A DNA stretch of 64,000 nt from Adineta ricciae (Eukaryota > Rotifera > Eurotatoria > Adinetida > Adinetidae). The position numbers and the translations under genes were made by a program. The DNA is taken from contig CAJNOJ010000357.1 in the NCBI GenBank assembly GCA_905250025.1, forward strand, positions 1-64,000, written 5' to 3'. The notes beneath the pieces were generated by a model, which was given only the letters and a program-made list of their open reading frames with translations, made no database searches and was not told the DNA's origin. How positions within the stretch are numbered: position 1 is the stretch's first letter; each line of letters starts with the position of its first letter. Of the stretch, positions 21,734 to 34,836 are shown piece after piece.

Positions 21734-21808
21734 TCGATCTAAAGTCTATATTGTAACGTGCAGTTTTCTTTTGTATGGGAAAATAAAAAGAACAAAATGA
21801 ATCTCATC

Positions 21809-22632
21809 TCAGTTCAGTGGCGTTGTAAGATTTATCAGGTATTCGGTTTCTTTTGGTGAACCCGTGAATCGTTTCGATAATAAATTTTGCTTGAAATAAT
21901 TGGCTATTGCCGGTCGTTGTTTCATCACATGTTCAAGTTTGATTAACGATTGATAGTTCTCTTCATTGGGTAAGAATCTCTTCGAATAGTCGCGCGCCAT
22001 GGTAAACGCTTCAAATACGAAATAATCAGCGATCGTTGGTTGATGTTGATCGTAATAAAAGGATGTAGAGCTTTTCTCAAGCAAATCATTCAAAGCTTTG
22101 AGATCATTCGGAATCTTTCGAGTTAATCGATTCGATGGATTTGTCTCATCGACAAAATTGACCATACTCCATATACATGTGATCAGATTGGATATGATAT
22201 CTGTGTATGCACATGAAACAACACCATTGATGTAAGTTTCGAGAAATTGTTGATCGTTGACTTTGGATGTTAATTGACCATATAAATCAAACTTTTTTGC
22301 TAATAATTGTCCTAAAATAAAGGATTCAAGATGAAAAACTCAATTACAATCCGTTTAAACAAACCAATTGTTAATGACTGGCTGAACGTATGTGAATCAT
22401 TCCAATGAAGAACTGGTAGAGTTCGAAATGGACCCGACACTGTTTGATCACTTTTTCTTTTCGCCCATGTATTCATCATTGTATTGATGGGTTCAAAAGT
22501 TTCCTTATAGTCAACATTTTCATGTTTGTGTGCGATATCTTCAAGCATGTAACGCACCGCTTGAACACGTCCTCGAATATTCCAATAATGAAGGCGAAGT
22601 TTAATATTATTCGACACGATTCGTGTATTCAT
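21809..22632 (-). CDS. Glutathione S-transferase, mu/sigma-like
   Basis: The model is complement(join(21809..22311, 22365..22632)) with a 53-bp phase-1 intron, giving 256 aa, slightly longer than the usual 200-220. The N-terminal thioredoxin-like domain has HYWNIRGRVQAVRYMLED, matching the tyrosine-type YW-x-IRG start of mu-class enzymes. The cis-proline and glutathione-binding stretch follows (RTLPVLHWND and FSQSLTI). The all-helical C-terminal domain includes KKFDLYGQ, DYFVFEAFTMARDY and KLEHVMKQRPAIANYF. It conjugates glutathione to electrophiles in the cytosol. Its stop is close to the GPCR end, the two genes being convergent. Class assignment is by motif only. Confidence 0.8.
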
Positions 22633-22851
22633 GATTTCACTGTGAAAATTTATAGAATGGAAGATATATTTGATTCTACTACACGTATGAATCATAAACC
22701 ATTCACCAATCAATGCATTGCGTTCTCTTTTAGATAATCGCTCTTTACACAGTCGCCCTCTGTCTGATCTCATCTTTTATTAAAGTTAAATAAAAAGACG
22801 GAAAAAAAGAAGCTAGATTAAAATAGATTGACGTTCATTTGCCGTAACTAT

Positions 22852-23093
22852 TTACTTCCCAGTTGCTTTGGCCATGCAAGCAGCATAACAAATCGCTCTT
22901 GCTTGTGGCAGTGGCATGCGTCGGCAACCTGCAACACATCGATAGTAATAAGCTTCATCAAATGCTGCTTCAACAGTGACCACAAATACTAACGAACAGT
23001 TAAATTAAAGTATAGAGAGTTTGTCCAATTGTCAAACTTACGTGCACATGAGAAAACGAGCAGCAACAGAACAATTAATGATATCGAGTGCAT
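22852..23093 (-). CDS. Small secreted four-cysteine peptide (C-x3-C...C-x3-C)
   Basis: The model is complement(join(22852..22988, 23042..23093)) with a 53-bp phase-1 intron, giving 62 aa. A clear signal peptide (MHSISLIVLLLLVFSCA) is followed by a short acidic segment. A core with C-V-A-G-C, ten residues, then C-Y-A-A-C follows, ending MAKATGK. Two C-x3-C motifs spaced by ten residues are the hallmark of a disulfide-linked helical hairpin. Peptides of this fold include defence peptides and channel ligands in unrelated organisms, so the fold is likely but the role is open. A TATA box lies about 50 bp upstream. It is too short for standard ORF filters. Confidence 0.6.
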
Positions 23094-23140
23094 TTAGCGA
23101 TATTTCAAAGTTATATTCTATGTAAATTTTCTTTTGCTCT

Positions 23141-23149
23141 ATTTATATA
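23141..23149 (-). promoter_or_regulatory. TATA box of the four-cysteine peptide gene
   Basis: On the minus strand the sequence reads TATATAAAT, 47 bp upstream of the ATG at 23093, so the 5' leader should be about 20 nt. Confidence 0.5.
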
Positions 23150-26003
23150 GCGCTCCGATGTTTCTTCGTTCTTAAAATACGAAATTACTTATTATCCGAT
23201 AGAAAAAAGTCATCGATGCCGTTACACGGCCCGATGAGTTGTTCTAAGTGCTACCAAAATAAACAAATAACATTGCCTATACTATATTAAATCTTCATCT
23301 AGTACATATGTAAATGAATTTTCTACGTCGATGGACTTTCTTTCTCCATACAATAATCTTAAAAATAAGCCCGTAGTATTAGCAATCTATGCAAATGTGA
23401 TTTTTATACTTTAAGTACAAAATAATTCCATTCATATGACGAGCATAATTAAGCAATATTGAATCGAAATAATCTCTAGTCAATACTCATTTTTAGATAA
23501 AAAAGAATATAATTTAGTAATTAAAAATCCAGAGAACAAAACTCGACTAATTGAAATATCTTCATTGTAGTTTTTCGAGATCATATTTCCTTACTAAACT
23601 ACTTACAAGTAACATTAAAGCTGAGCTATGCCAGCCGAAGTATCTGTGAATTTTCCTGTTTGACCAGTATTATTTATGCGAAATATCATCAATTAAATAA
23701 TGCGAATACAGCATTCTATAAACTTCAGACAAAAATCATACTGCAGAATCCATTTTTTGCAGTGTATTTGATGTCTGCAGATGGTGAGTAACTAGATGCA
23801 GCGTTTGTAGGTTATATTCGTTGACAAAGTAGGATCAGTCTCACAGAATGCGTAAGACGGGTTTCGATTTCAGTTCAAGAGGCCCAGCTGTATGCTGGAA
23901 GCTGATAAAGTTGACTTAATAATGTCATATGAACAACTATTATCTGACTGTATTCTTTAACGTACTAACTAACTTGGATACCTAGATAAGCGCGAACAGT
24001 CGCATGGTTGACATTGGAATAAACAGTGGAAATTTCCCAAAGAGTGTTTTTCCAAGGCGTAGCCTCAAATGACGCTATAATGGATTCCTCTAGGTCCTTG
24101 GAGGCAAAATGTTATTTACCTGTTTAAGTAATTCTTTTATGCAACGTCAGTGTCACCCAAGTGCCGTCTCGATTCCCGAACACTCTTACTTTGTGCTTTG
24201 CTAAACGCCTCGGCTTTAGCTATCGTCTTCTCTGTCACAGTCACTTTCAATCGGATAAATGTTAAATCGATAACGAGTTGATGTGTCATTTCTTCCATAG
24301 AAGGTTTTATATACGAATGTGAATACAATGGTGAAGCAATATAGTCAAGATTTTTCATTGGAAGGGTATATAATTTATTCCTGTGACATCTAAATCATTA
24401 TTCCACATCAACTCATATTTCTCAAACTTGAGAATAATTATATATTTATTAGAGTATCGAAGTTATTGCACTGGAATAGAATATGGTGATATATATACCA
24501 ATTTTCTTTCGTTGATCATTTTTAAACTATTGAAACGTCTGATTGTCGATACTTAGTGTAACGTTATTGTGAAACCTATCGAAACATAGGTGAAAGAACG
24601 CACGAAATTGTCGAGATTGAAGGAATAAAACACGTGCATATTTCTTTTTATTTTTCGATACGAAAGTATTCACGTATGCGTACGTCGTATATTCATATGC
24701 CCTTGTTTCGCTTTCGTCTACTTTGTTTGTTTGAACAATATGTTCGACTAGTCAGATGAGTCTGTTTATGTTTCACATTTGGCAATAAGCGATGAAATGA
24801 ACTTCAAAGAGAATCGTATTCGTAAAACTTCTGAATCCATAATTTCATTCGATATGTGGAATTGCATATCTAAATAGGATGTTAAAACGTCATCAGTGAT
24901 CAGATATATGTCAACTATGTGCTTTGCTTTAGATACATTTATATGAAGGACGTTTGCAATTCTATCTTCATGGTTATGAATGTGTGCATTGAAGTGAATC
25001 TTTGTTATAGTCCGTATGAATACAAGCTACAATATTAGGTAAATATAAGTAACGGATAAAGATAGAGATTTGTATTCTTAAATTGAGATCGAAATTTGAC
25101 CACATTGAAATAAGGTGAGTCTAGTGTATGTTTGTATCAGGATATTATCTTTACGTCGAGATTCATGTAATCAAGAGTTGCGAATTCTAATTGGAACTAT
25201 AATCTTAATATTTCTCCTATAAAGTAACTTCTCAAAAGCTTTTGTAATGAGTATTGTTTGATGATTATTTAGAAACGCGTTTTACCTCTTAATACTGTCC
25301 TTCGAAGAATTTTTTTGTGATTTTACGATAGGTCATGGTGACCATAGGCAGCCTCTATCAACGAAGACAAAAATCTGTTTCAAACATATCCATTTTCTTC
25401 TTTTCTTTGTATGTTACCAGCGAATCGTGAAGACAGTAATAGATAATGAAAGTAAATATTTATTTTCACATTCTTTCCGCTCCACTACCGAAGTAGAAAA
25501 AGAAATGCTCCCTAAACTTAGATTTCTGATGACAGACGATAGTTCAGCTATACCACTATTCCAATCTAGTTCATTACCGCATACGTTAGTTAATTTATCA
25601 ACCATAAGTATTAAACCATTCGTGTGATAACACGCATGAGTTATCGATGATTGTATATAATGTAAGATGGCGTCGAGATGTCTACTATGGTTTTATTGAA
25701 TTGGAACTCGCTTTGCGTACAATGCACAAAATTAATAAGTTTTTATAATTACAGTTTTTATTTTTACGATCTACAAATCACATACATATTTTTTGAACAT
25801 CATGTTTTTATTGTAATTGAGCATTGAAGAAGCTATGCTATCGACTCTTGTCGAAAGTTTCGCGAGAAGATTGGTATAGCAAGAGTCATATCCCTTTTGG
25901 ATGTCTTGTCTTCAACAAAGAATATCTTGCAGATGTATGTTTTAGATAGTTTTTGTCAAATAAAATTATTATTATTGGATTAACTATCTATTTACCAAAC
26001 TCA
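23150..26003. other. Long intergenic stretch, no gene supported
   Basis: AT-rich. A 73-aa minus-strand frame (24358-24137) ending RHLGDTDVA and a short plus/minus pair near 25420-25620 were considered and not accepted. No repeat array or RNA gene was recognised. Confidence 0.4.
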
Positions 26004-27743
26004 ATGGCCGAGGTTCAAAATTTCATTAGAATATTTCTTTTCCTTGTATTGTTGTTTGAAACTCAATCATCGATATCAAATGTTCCACCATCGCATATAT
26101 TATTTGTACCTATCCCATACCGCTCTCATTTAAATGTGCTAATTAGTATTACTCGTGCACTTTCGCATTGTCACCGAATATCTTTTGCGGTATTTAACGA
26201 GGATATTCCAATAGTTATAAATAAACTTCAACGTTATCGATCAGTCGGAATAGTTTCTCTTGGCCCCTTGCCAAATGTTGAACGAATGCACGAGCTACAC
26301 GATAATGAATCGAGTTTTCACTTGTCAAGTCGCGCACTAATGTCTAATGTAGCTGATTACAGACCGATGCATGATAGTCTTCTATCTGATCTCAACGTTC
26401 ATAAATACGACATGATGATTATTGATATTTATGCGCATGCTGCATTAGATCTTGCACGTGATTTGAACATTCGATTTATGATCAGTGCGCTTCCATTCTC
26501 AGTCAATGAACTGAATCGCCCATCATGGATTCCTTCCGGTTATGATACATTGACAGGAAAACATTTACGAAATTCCTTTATCTATCGTTTTTATAATTTC
26601 TTCATTCTTCCCCTTTTCCGAGTGTATCATTTTGCTACGCCTGTACGAATACTGAACGAGCATCGACGTGCATCAAATCGTACTTTATTAAGCTCATCAT
26701 CAAGTCTATTCGATACTTGGAATTCATGGGAAAACATTCCTGTTCTTGTCGCAAGTTCATTTGCACTCGAGCTTCACTCTCATCTTCCAATCGATTATCA
26801 TTACATTGGCTTTGTGCTCGATAACCAAACAGAAGCTGAAGTAAGTATTCCGTTTTCAGAATACTCAATTGCATCATAATGATCTTTCGTGAGAAGAATC
26901 ACGTGTATTTTATTCATATATATCGTGAGTTTATTCAGTGTCATTGTTTTCTACTTTTTGTTTAAGACAGACAAATCTAGCGACGTGAATGCATGGCTTG
27001 ATCGAAGTAAATCGTTGGATGAATTTGTCGTAGTTGTTGCATTAGGAACAGTTATTATACCTCATGAACGAATATGGAAAGTACTTATTCAAACATTAGA
27101 CCTTATTCCACAAATGCGCCTTCTTTTAACTGTCCCTCAACAGGATAAACACCATAAAATTCTTCAATTTCTCAGTTCTGGAATAGACATTGAATTCCGA
27201 TTGAAGATTGTTTCTTGGATAAATCAACAACAAGTACTCTCTCACTCATTCGTCAGAATCTTTATAACACATGGAGGAATCAGTAGTCTGGCTGAATCAA
27301 TATATATGCACGTACCATTGATTGTTTTACCGGCTTTTGCTGATCAGTTTGACAATGCAATGAAAGTAGAAGAAGCCAATATTGGATATGTTGTTGATTG
27401 GCATACCATTACGTCGGATCTACTTGCCAGTTATATTAACAAATTAAATGATAAACACGACAGTGTCGTTGAACGTTTAGTCTGTATTCATCAAATTAGT
27501 GAATTAGCCGGAGGAGCTCAAAAAGCGGCTAAAATAATCGATCAATGGCTACTCATCGGTTATTTGCACTTGAATAACTTCAATTCTGAACAATCTCAAC
27601 TTTCTACCTTTGTTAAATACAATTTCGATTCATATCTTCTTTTGATATCCATTTTTATTATCGTGATTTATTTATTCTTACGAGTATCTAAATTATTCAA
27701 ATATCGGTTAAAATCTTATTCGAAACATAATAAAGAACAGTAA
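26004..27743 (+). CDS. UDP-glycosyltransferase (UGT, glucuronosyltransferase-like)
   Basis: The model is join(26004..26840, 26967..27743), phase 0, giving 537 aa, the normal UGT length. A signal peptide (IRIFLFLVLLFETQSS) precedes the acceptor-binding half with the conserved histidine in PYRSHLNVLIS. The sugar-nucleotide half contains the family signature from SWINQQQVLSHSFV through ITHGGISSLAE to LPAFADQFDNA. A C-terminal membrane helix (YLLLISIFIIVIYLFL) is followed by a basic lumen-to-cytosol tail (KYRLKSYSKHNKEQ), as in ER-resident UGTs. It should transfer a sugar from UDP-sugar to small lipophilic compounds. The intron (126 bp) is needed, because reading through it meets a stop at 26877. 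Confidence 0.88.
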
Positions 27744-27761
27744 AATCCAAGCGTTAAAGGC

Positions 27762-27965
27762 TCAAAAAACACTCTTTAAATTACACATTAAGTATAGGAC
27801 AGAATAGAGTGAAATAAACAATAACATAGCCAGAATCGATAAGACAGAAAATATAAATTGTCTCATTAGTAAAGACAATAGAAGAGTGTCGCGTATAGAA
27901 GAATCATTTGCAGAGGAGCATAGTGTAACACATGGTTGTCGAAACGGACATAGATCGTTTGGCAT
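27762..27965 (-). CDS. Possible small membrane protein
   Basis: A 67-aa minus-strand frame starts at ATG 27965 (MPNDLCPFRQPCVTLCSS). It has a strongly hydrophobic segment (FIFSVLSILAMLLFISLYSV) and ends close to and convergent with the UGT gene. There is no homologue or splice evidence. It may be a chance frame. Confidence 0.25.
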   Translation of the reverse strand: MPNDLCPFRQPCVTLCSSANDSSIRDTLLLSLLMRQFIFSVLSILAMLLFISLYSVLYLMCNLKSVF

Positions 27966-30636
27966 AATTTCAACTTTGTTTTGTTTTGAAGAGTACACTA
28001 TTCAGTGTCTTTTGTGTTCTAGAAAGAGGGTACAGCTGTCGTACCATTCAATCATCAGAACTATTCTTTGTCACTAAGTATACTGCTTGTATATATGAAC
28101 TGTTTTCCATAAACTTCGCCGTCAACAAGGTAAGGACACAAATCGTTCAAGTGCAACTGAACCTATATTCCTATGACGTCGCTAGAGCCATCAACATCTT
28201 CTCTAAGTTCTAATCATCTTGTAAGTACATATGTCCTAAATGAACTAACTTCATTGTCCACAAATAAAAGAGTCGCTGTTTGTCCCAAAACGTAAAAATA
28301 TTTCTATTCGATTTTCAATAAACAATACCGAAAACAATAAGAATTCACAGATGTCTTATCTTCAATGAATGCATCCAGGCAATAGCGATTTTTTAAAATA
28401 TACATTTTAACTACAACAAAACGGCTTTTCTTTCTCTTTGATTGTTGATTTTTCGTTTAGCGTGAACGGCCGTTGTTTCAAAATGACATTAAAATTGATC
28501 AATATTCTGTCTGCCTGAGATCTCACATAAAAATTGTTTTCTTTAACTAATTAAGTCTGGAAATATGCACTCATCTTTGGTTCCTTTCCTCTCTCGAACG
28601 GCAGCCGGTAGCACGATGGAGTTAATTTTCTGAAAGATATAACCTCGACCGGGAGAAAAGTATATACAAAATGATTTAAGCGCGTTCTTTTGTATATACA
28701 TCTGTCTTATTATGATTGTCTATTGTTGAATAGTATACATTTAGATGAAGTTACATCGAAAGGTTATTGAGGTTGAGGAATGTAGGTCTTACGTTAGTTC
28801 TTATCGAAGAGTGGACAAGGCAGAGAAACTCGAGTGTGATTCTAATTTCAATGACTTATCGTCGGATGATTAACTAATAATCATTATATTCAATAAAGCT
28901 TGCGATTGAAAGGTAAGCGAGTTCAGGAGCAAGAATCAGATAATAGTTTGTCTGGCACAACATGTATGGATCTTTTCCCTCTCTGACCGAAAGAAAAATT
29001 TCGCCACATCTTTTGCTAAAATCTTTATCGCGAGTAATGAAGCGAATGCCATTCGTCGTTGTGATGTGTATGAAAATAATCGTTTACATGTTGTCACCAA
29101 ATTATTTAGCGCAGCTCATATTGTGACAGTTGCAATTCAAGAAATCGAAAGGAGTAGTATTGTGCTTGTCTTGTATACTGCTATGTATCTTATTTTTCAA
29201 TATAATTTTTGGTGGAAATATATTGCTAAAAATTATGCGCATTATTATAATTGTATTTTTTAGGTCCGTAGAAAAATCCGCCCTATAAATGAGAATTTAA
29301 ATACGTGAAGTACAATGGTAGGAATCATGTAGTAAAAATTTTTAATTATTGTCTTCTGATAGCCATATGAAGGCAAGATCGCCATTTTGGAGTAGGGAAT
29401 AAAAGGAAACTTACTATTCGTTCCGAAAATTAGTCAAAAGTAGAAGGCATAACACAATTAGTCATAGGTAAATCGGCGAACCACTAGACCTATTTAGAAA
29501 ATTATTTGAAAGGTGAGATTTATGAGCATCTCATCTAGTTTGAATAGTTTTCGATGATACTTGATATATCTGTAAGAATGAAGTCTGCTGCTTATCAGTT
29601 CCAAAAACCAATGAGAATGATAAAGTCTATACTATCTATATTGTCGATCACACAGTTACATAAAGTTATAGGATGTGTTTGGTAACGGGATGAGTTGGCT
29701 GAAATAAATCACTTGTTTGATATGAAAATTGACTGTAAACCAACAGCTAATCGTAAGTGGGCGACAAACAACTATACGTCAGTTTCAGAGGTTTCAAAGA
29801 TGCAAAATCAGTATAAGTATAAGACTAGGAGAAATCGTCAAACGATTAGATTTATTGATATAAAATAGATTTTCTTCTGTTTCCAAGGATGGTAATAGAT
29901 CTTATGACATTCCTTTAGTAGAGGGACAACGGCTGCTACGCTGCGTTACTTGCACTTATGTACGCATACAAGTACAGATGATCAAACTAGAGGCCCAATT
30001 CGTAGATCCATACCGAACCACATGTCGAAGTTACTGAACTTTGTAGATTATTTAGGTAAAGTCCTCATTGTTTTATACATGACCACTCAAATGTAAGCTG
30101 TGTCTAATAAAGGAAAGCAACGATTGTTAGTGTGTAGATGACAAGACAGTGTTAAATGAAAAGTCATAGTAAGTCACTCTGATAATTCATCATACCGGGC
30201 GACCCGAGGTGACTTCTCAAGCCACGCAATCTAGATAAGATATTAAACTCGTACATTTTAGCATATTTTAGTTTACAAAGATTTATTTGATAGGATATCT
30301 GAAACCGCGCAGCTTTTCGTAATTCTTATAAGGCAAGAGTTGCACTACAACATCCTCATCTATACTATTTTCTGCATTTCCTCTGTCTGAATGTCTGTTT
30401 AATAGAAGATTTGAATGGAAGAGAGAACTTTGACAACAAAAATAGGCTGAAGTGCATAATCGTGTATTTAGCGTAGGAAGAAAATCAAGAAGCAAAAAAG
30501 CAAATGTCGTCGACAATCATGCATTTATGAGTTTGTCGTTATGAATAAAGTCCTCGTATAGAGTTCGAAGATTAAAGAAAGCAGTCTCTGTGAATTAGTT
30601 CAAGCAGTTCATGCTCAAAATTACTGCTTATATAAG
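27966..30636. other. Intergenic, no gene supported
   Basis: AT-rich. A minus-strand frame ending ENSIDEDVVVQLLPYKNYEK (stop near 30283) has a protein-like tail and could be the last exon of something, but has no start or acceptor I trust. Confidence 0.35.
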
Positions 30637-33600
30637 TTAACGAAACAACGGAACATGTTTCAATGCAGCCATTCGAGGAATAATATGCATAATAACTGTA
30701 ACCAATAGTATGATCCCGAATGCCTGTGTGATTTGATAAATCAAATAGACAACATGGCCATATTCATGAGTCATGGAACGCAGGAACCGATTGTTTCCGT
30801 TTGAGGGCGTTTCATAAACATTTTCAAAGCCAAGGTAATATTTAGCAAAAGAATACCACCATCGGTAGGGCGCAAATATTCGATGTTTGGTATAGTGTGT
30901 ACCTTTCAGTTTATTTTTACTGTAAACAGAAGCTAAAATATTGTTGACTAAGATGGTTCCACTAAGTGTAAGAGGATTGTATGCACCCAGTTTGAGTTCG
31001 ATTGTAATCGATCGAATACGAACTGGACCAATATTCGCAACATACACCGAATGATTTAATGTTAGTTCTTGTGGTGTTAAGTAGCCAAAATATTGAACTC
31101 GAATGTAGTGTATATTTGATAAACTTATTCGATGACCAGTTATCGTTTCCACGGTATAGAAAATAGCTAAAACAAATGCTAGCTGATTCTATGCTTACGA
31201 ACAAATTATAAATGATCATTATGAGTAAAAAAAAGAAATAAAGACTCTTTACTTCAAACTGCAAGAGTACGTTCTTTCGCCTGCCACTTCTTAATCGGAA
31301 CATTTTCAAAGCACGATCATATGCGTTTTGATATTATCCACGGTATTTAAACTTATCGTGATATCCAAACGACTGCTCCAACATATTATAATGTTCAGTT
31401 TTATGGCATACGAACTATATAAACAGACTCTACGCGTATAAAACAAAACGTTACCTCATTGTTCGTTTGTTCTCTATCAGTAAAAACAACTAGGGATCTC
31501 TTTGCTAAATGAAATTCAAAGAACGGTCAGCTCCATAAATTCTGAAAAAATCGACGAGGGTTTTTGTGGAGCTGAACATCAATTAACCGCATAAATGAAT
31601 AGTTTAGACCCTTAATATGATCATACCATACTTCAGAATATCATGTGACGCTAAAAACATGATTTCCTGCGTTATAGCGTTTTCCGGGAAATTCTACTGT
31701 ATGGACTATACGGAAACTACCAAAGGTTATGAGATAGACTAAATTCATTGTACCCCTTCAGATGGTCATAGCTATAGCAATAAAACACAAGTAGAAATCT
31801 TTGTTGAAAAGAAAAGAATGACTGAAATGAAACCCTCATCACCTCTCGCCGCAGCCTCACGGGAAGTTTTGTGTGATGTGTTTAGGATATCCACTTCGAC
31901 TATGAAGAGTTGTTTTTGGATTTCCCGGAAATTCACCTTACCTCCAAATAGATGCAATTTCTGGACAAACGCTATAACGCATCATATGAAAAACATTATC
32001 CACTCAGATTACCTGCGTTAAGTAGGATCTTTATAATTCTTGTTCTCATGAGCCTATAGTACCGTTTGAAATTACAACAAGTTGATTCTGATGACATTCT
32101 AAAGTAATCATAGGTAAATGTATTCAAGCGGGACAATCACAATAGCCGTGCCTATGATACATCTAACTGCCTGTAAAATGTCACTGTTGCGTAGCGTAAA
32201 AATAGCTTAGCGCAAGAGCCACAAACATCCAAAACTGTTTGATATCAATCAAAACTCATGTTGAATGTATTACACAGGTAGAAATATACGAGTAATTAAT
32301 TGTGGTGGCCGATTACAGACTCTAAAAGCTATGTAGAACTGTTCAACAACTGTTCTCACACGAATTTTTCCCACCATATTTTCACTCTGACTGCCTCCGT
32401 TCTGGAGAATATTAGCTCTCATGGGCAGGTGCTACTCCTTTCGTTCTACAATCAACTATACTGTGTCTCGTGTAAGAGAGACTCCGGGTTCTCAGATTTA
32501 AAGAGCTAATGAATAATGAAATCTAATCAAATGAAGTAATCATATTTCTGAAATTTGTGTTCTCGATTAACTTATGTTACACGAACTTACTATCAGACAG
32601 ACACAAGACAATAAGTTTGTCAATAAATGTTAATAATCGAACAACGGACTATAATGTGAAAGTATTAGCTTACCTGTGAGGTTCTCTTCCCGGTGAGAGA
32701 TAATCATAACTTCTGTAAGAGAAAACATTTTGCCATCATCCGACAATGTCCAAACGAGATCGCCTGGTTGTAGTTTGTCCATCGATCGTGCTGTTCCGTC
32801 GTGTAACATAACATTTTGATCACCACAAAAGCACGAAGGAGCGGCACACACATTTGCCTGGCATGTTTGACCACCAGTGCAGTCACCATCCGTTACACAT
32901 TCTAAAAAAACGCTTTGCAGAATGTCAAAAGCTCCGTTGGAATTTATTAGAAATGTTTTATTCATTTCATTTAACTAACCTTTTCGCTCACCGTTTTGGT
33001 TTCATGCTAGCATTACTCTCATAATAGTAAACTTCAAAATGACTTACGAACACATTTGTTAGATGGGCACTTGTTATTAACGCAGTCGCTGTCAACCAGA
33101 CAGCTTTTAGTGTCGGCACATTTGGAACAACCAGTTGTACTACCGCCGCAGTCAACATCAGTTTCACCTGTATCTTGTACGCCGTTCTGACAGAGAGCTA
33201 AGCACAAGAATGCGATTACTCGACTGAAACTGCACCAGTATTATTACTTACGAACACATTTGTTAGCTGAGCACTTGTTATTAACGCAATCGCTGCCAAC
33301 CAGACAGTTTTTGGTGTCAGCACATTTGGAACAACCAGTTGTACTACCGCCGCAGTCAATATCAGTTTCGCCTGTATCTTGTACGCCGTTCTGACAAAGA
33401 GCTAAATACAATGAAATACGATTATTTTTAAGGGTACATATCGTATAAGTCTCAATGAAAAGCAGTCGGTCGTGAGCATGTGTACTGTTTGTTTTTCAAT
33501 CACATATATTAGGTGTGGAAGCCCTACCCAAAGTTGTAGTTGTCGTTATTGTGGACGTTGTCACGGTCTGTCCTGCTGTCACAGCAGGAGCATTTGATAT

Positions 33601-34836
33601 TTTCACTGTCGTTGGTGTCGTTGTATTGGTCGAAATAGGCGTAGCTTCAAAGATAAATCATTCGTAGTTAAAAAATGGCACAGAAAGAAAATGTAGACAA
33701 ATATCATTCGTCGTACACAGAGGGCCCGGATGATTGCCGGTTGACGGACAGGGTAAAGATATTACCTGGTATAATCTTTTTTTTAGTATTAGGGCGGATC
33801 CGATTTACAAGGGTAGATCACGGGAAAAGGAGTGAAGAGAGAAGAAAAAATGAACAGCTTTGAAGCGAGAACAAGCTAACAGATCTATTGAAATATACCG
33901 CACTCATGGTGATTGGATAAGGAATATTCTGTGTGACATACGGAATCTTCTCTAGTTGCTACCTTATGAAGAGTGAAGAAGAGAATTGAGTATGCACCAA
34001 AATGTCGAAAATAGCTCATGCGTTCATCATCACCAGTTAGGAATTCCTTTGGGGTAGTCTTTATGTCTAAGATCGCGTAAATGGGCTCGTATACTGGAAA
34101 GGAAATGAAGAAAATGTGGTTATTTACTAAGCTGAACTTGGTTAAAGGAACAGAAGGCCACTTGCGCAGTCACTGTCGAACCATTGGCCATTGTCAAGAG
34201 TAGTGCCGTATTTAAACGTAAAGCGGTGCTGATTTTTTGTAACGTTTCATTAAACGCCTTCAGACAACCGTTCGACACACATGCGTTTCGACGCTTAATG
34301 ACGAATGAAATATAAAGAAAATCGCCTGATGTGCCTGGATATGTCGTACACTCTTGCATTTTTGTGCTGCAATAAGAAAAAGTTTAAAATGTTTGAAAGG
34401 AGTTTACTACATACACTGTATTTCTTCGTTTCTTACTGGCACTTGTTGACACTGATGCAATGAACAGAGTCTTGATGGTTTCGATAGTAGCACTTGGGTA
34501 TTGTTGCATCAACTACAGAACAATAATAAAAACTGGATCGCTAGCAACAAAAAGGTCTACTTTAGTAGTCAGATCTGTCACGCCAGGACCTTGTGAAACA
34601 TCCGTACTTTTAACATTGGTACTGTACGAGACGTCGAGAGGAATATTGACTAAAACCAAACAAATTACCTATGCATTAAGTTAACGTGAAAAGCGAATAT
34701 TGTACATAGACCGGTATTGCGGGTAGCGAAATCACTTCGTGACAAGTATGTTGGAATTAAACTGGCTACGACAACTATTGCAACAGGAACGAAAAGACAA
34801 AGACCGCAGCAAATAATTAATATTGGCCAACGTCTC
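30637..34836 (-). CDS. Type II membrane protein with Cys-rich repeats and Hedgehog-type Hint domain (N-terminus unresolved)
   Basis: Nine minus-strand exons join in phase: 34836-34712, 34649-34590, 34512-34437, 34366-34128, 33644-33528, 33401-33252, 33197-33048, 32901-32674 and 31166-30637, about 558 aa. In order they encode a membrane anchor (WPILIICCGLCLFVPVAIVV), a cysteine-containing juxtamembrane domain, a Thr-rich stalk, two near-identical 50-codon repeats with eight cysteines each (CQNGVQDTGETD), a shorter CVTDGDCTGGQTC unit, and a Hint domain. The Hint domain starts CFCGDQNVMLHDG, has LQPGDLVW and ISLSNIHYI, and ends with the Hog-like YNPLTLSGTILVNNILASVY. Hint domains self-cleave. 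The Hedgehog Asp used in cholesterol transfer aligns with His here (IISHRE). The exon at 34649-34590 has a weak donor; the cytoplasmic N-terminus was not found. Confidence 0.7.
31167..32673 (-). other. Long intron splitting the Hint domain
   Basis: Phase-1 intron of 1507 bp between ENLT and the IFYTVETITGHRISL half of the Hint domain. It contains no supported gene. Short plus-strand frames at 31818 and 32300 are not convincing. Confidence 0.55.
33048..33401 (-). repeat. Tandem duplicated 150-bp cysteine-repeat exons
   Basis: Exons 33197-33048 and 33401-33252 have the same length and the same 1-1 phase, and encode almost the same 50 residues, including the GETD-[VI]-DCGGSTTGCSKCADTK core. The intervening intron is 54 bp. 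This is a recent exon duplication. Confidence 0.8.

Noticed and set aside
24137..24358. 73-aa minus-strand frame
   Set aside because: No recognisable domain, no splice context, isolated in AT-rich intergenic DNA.
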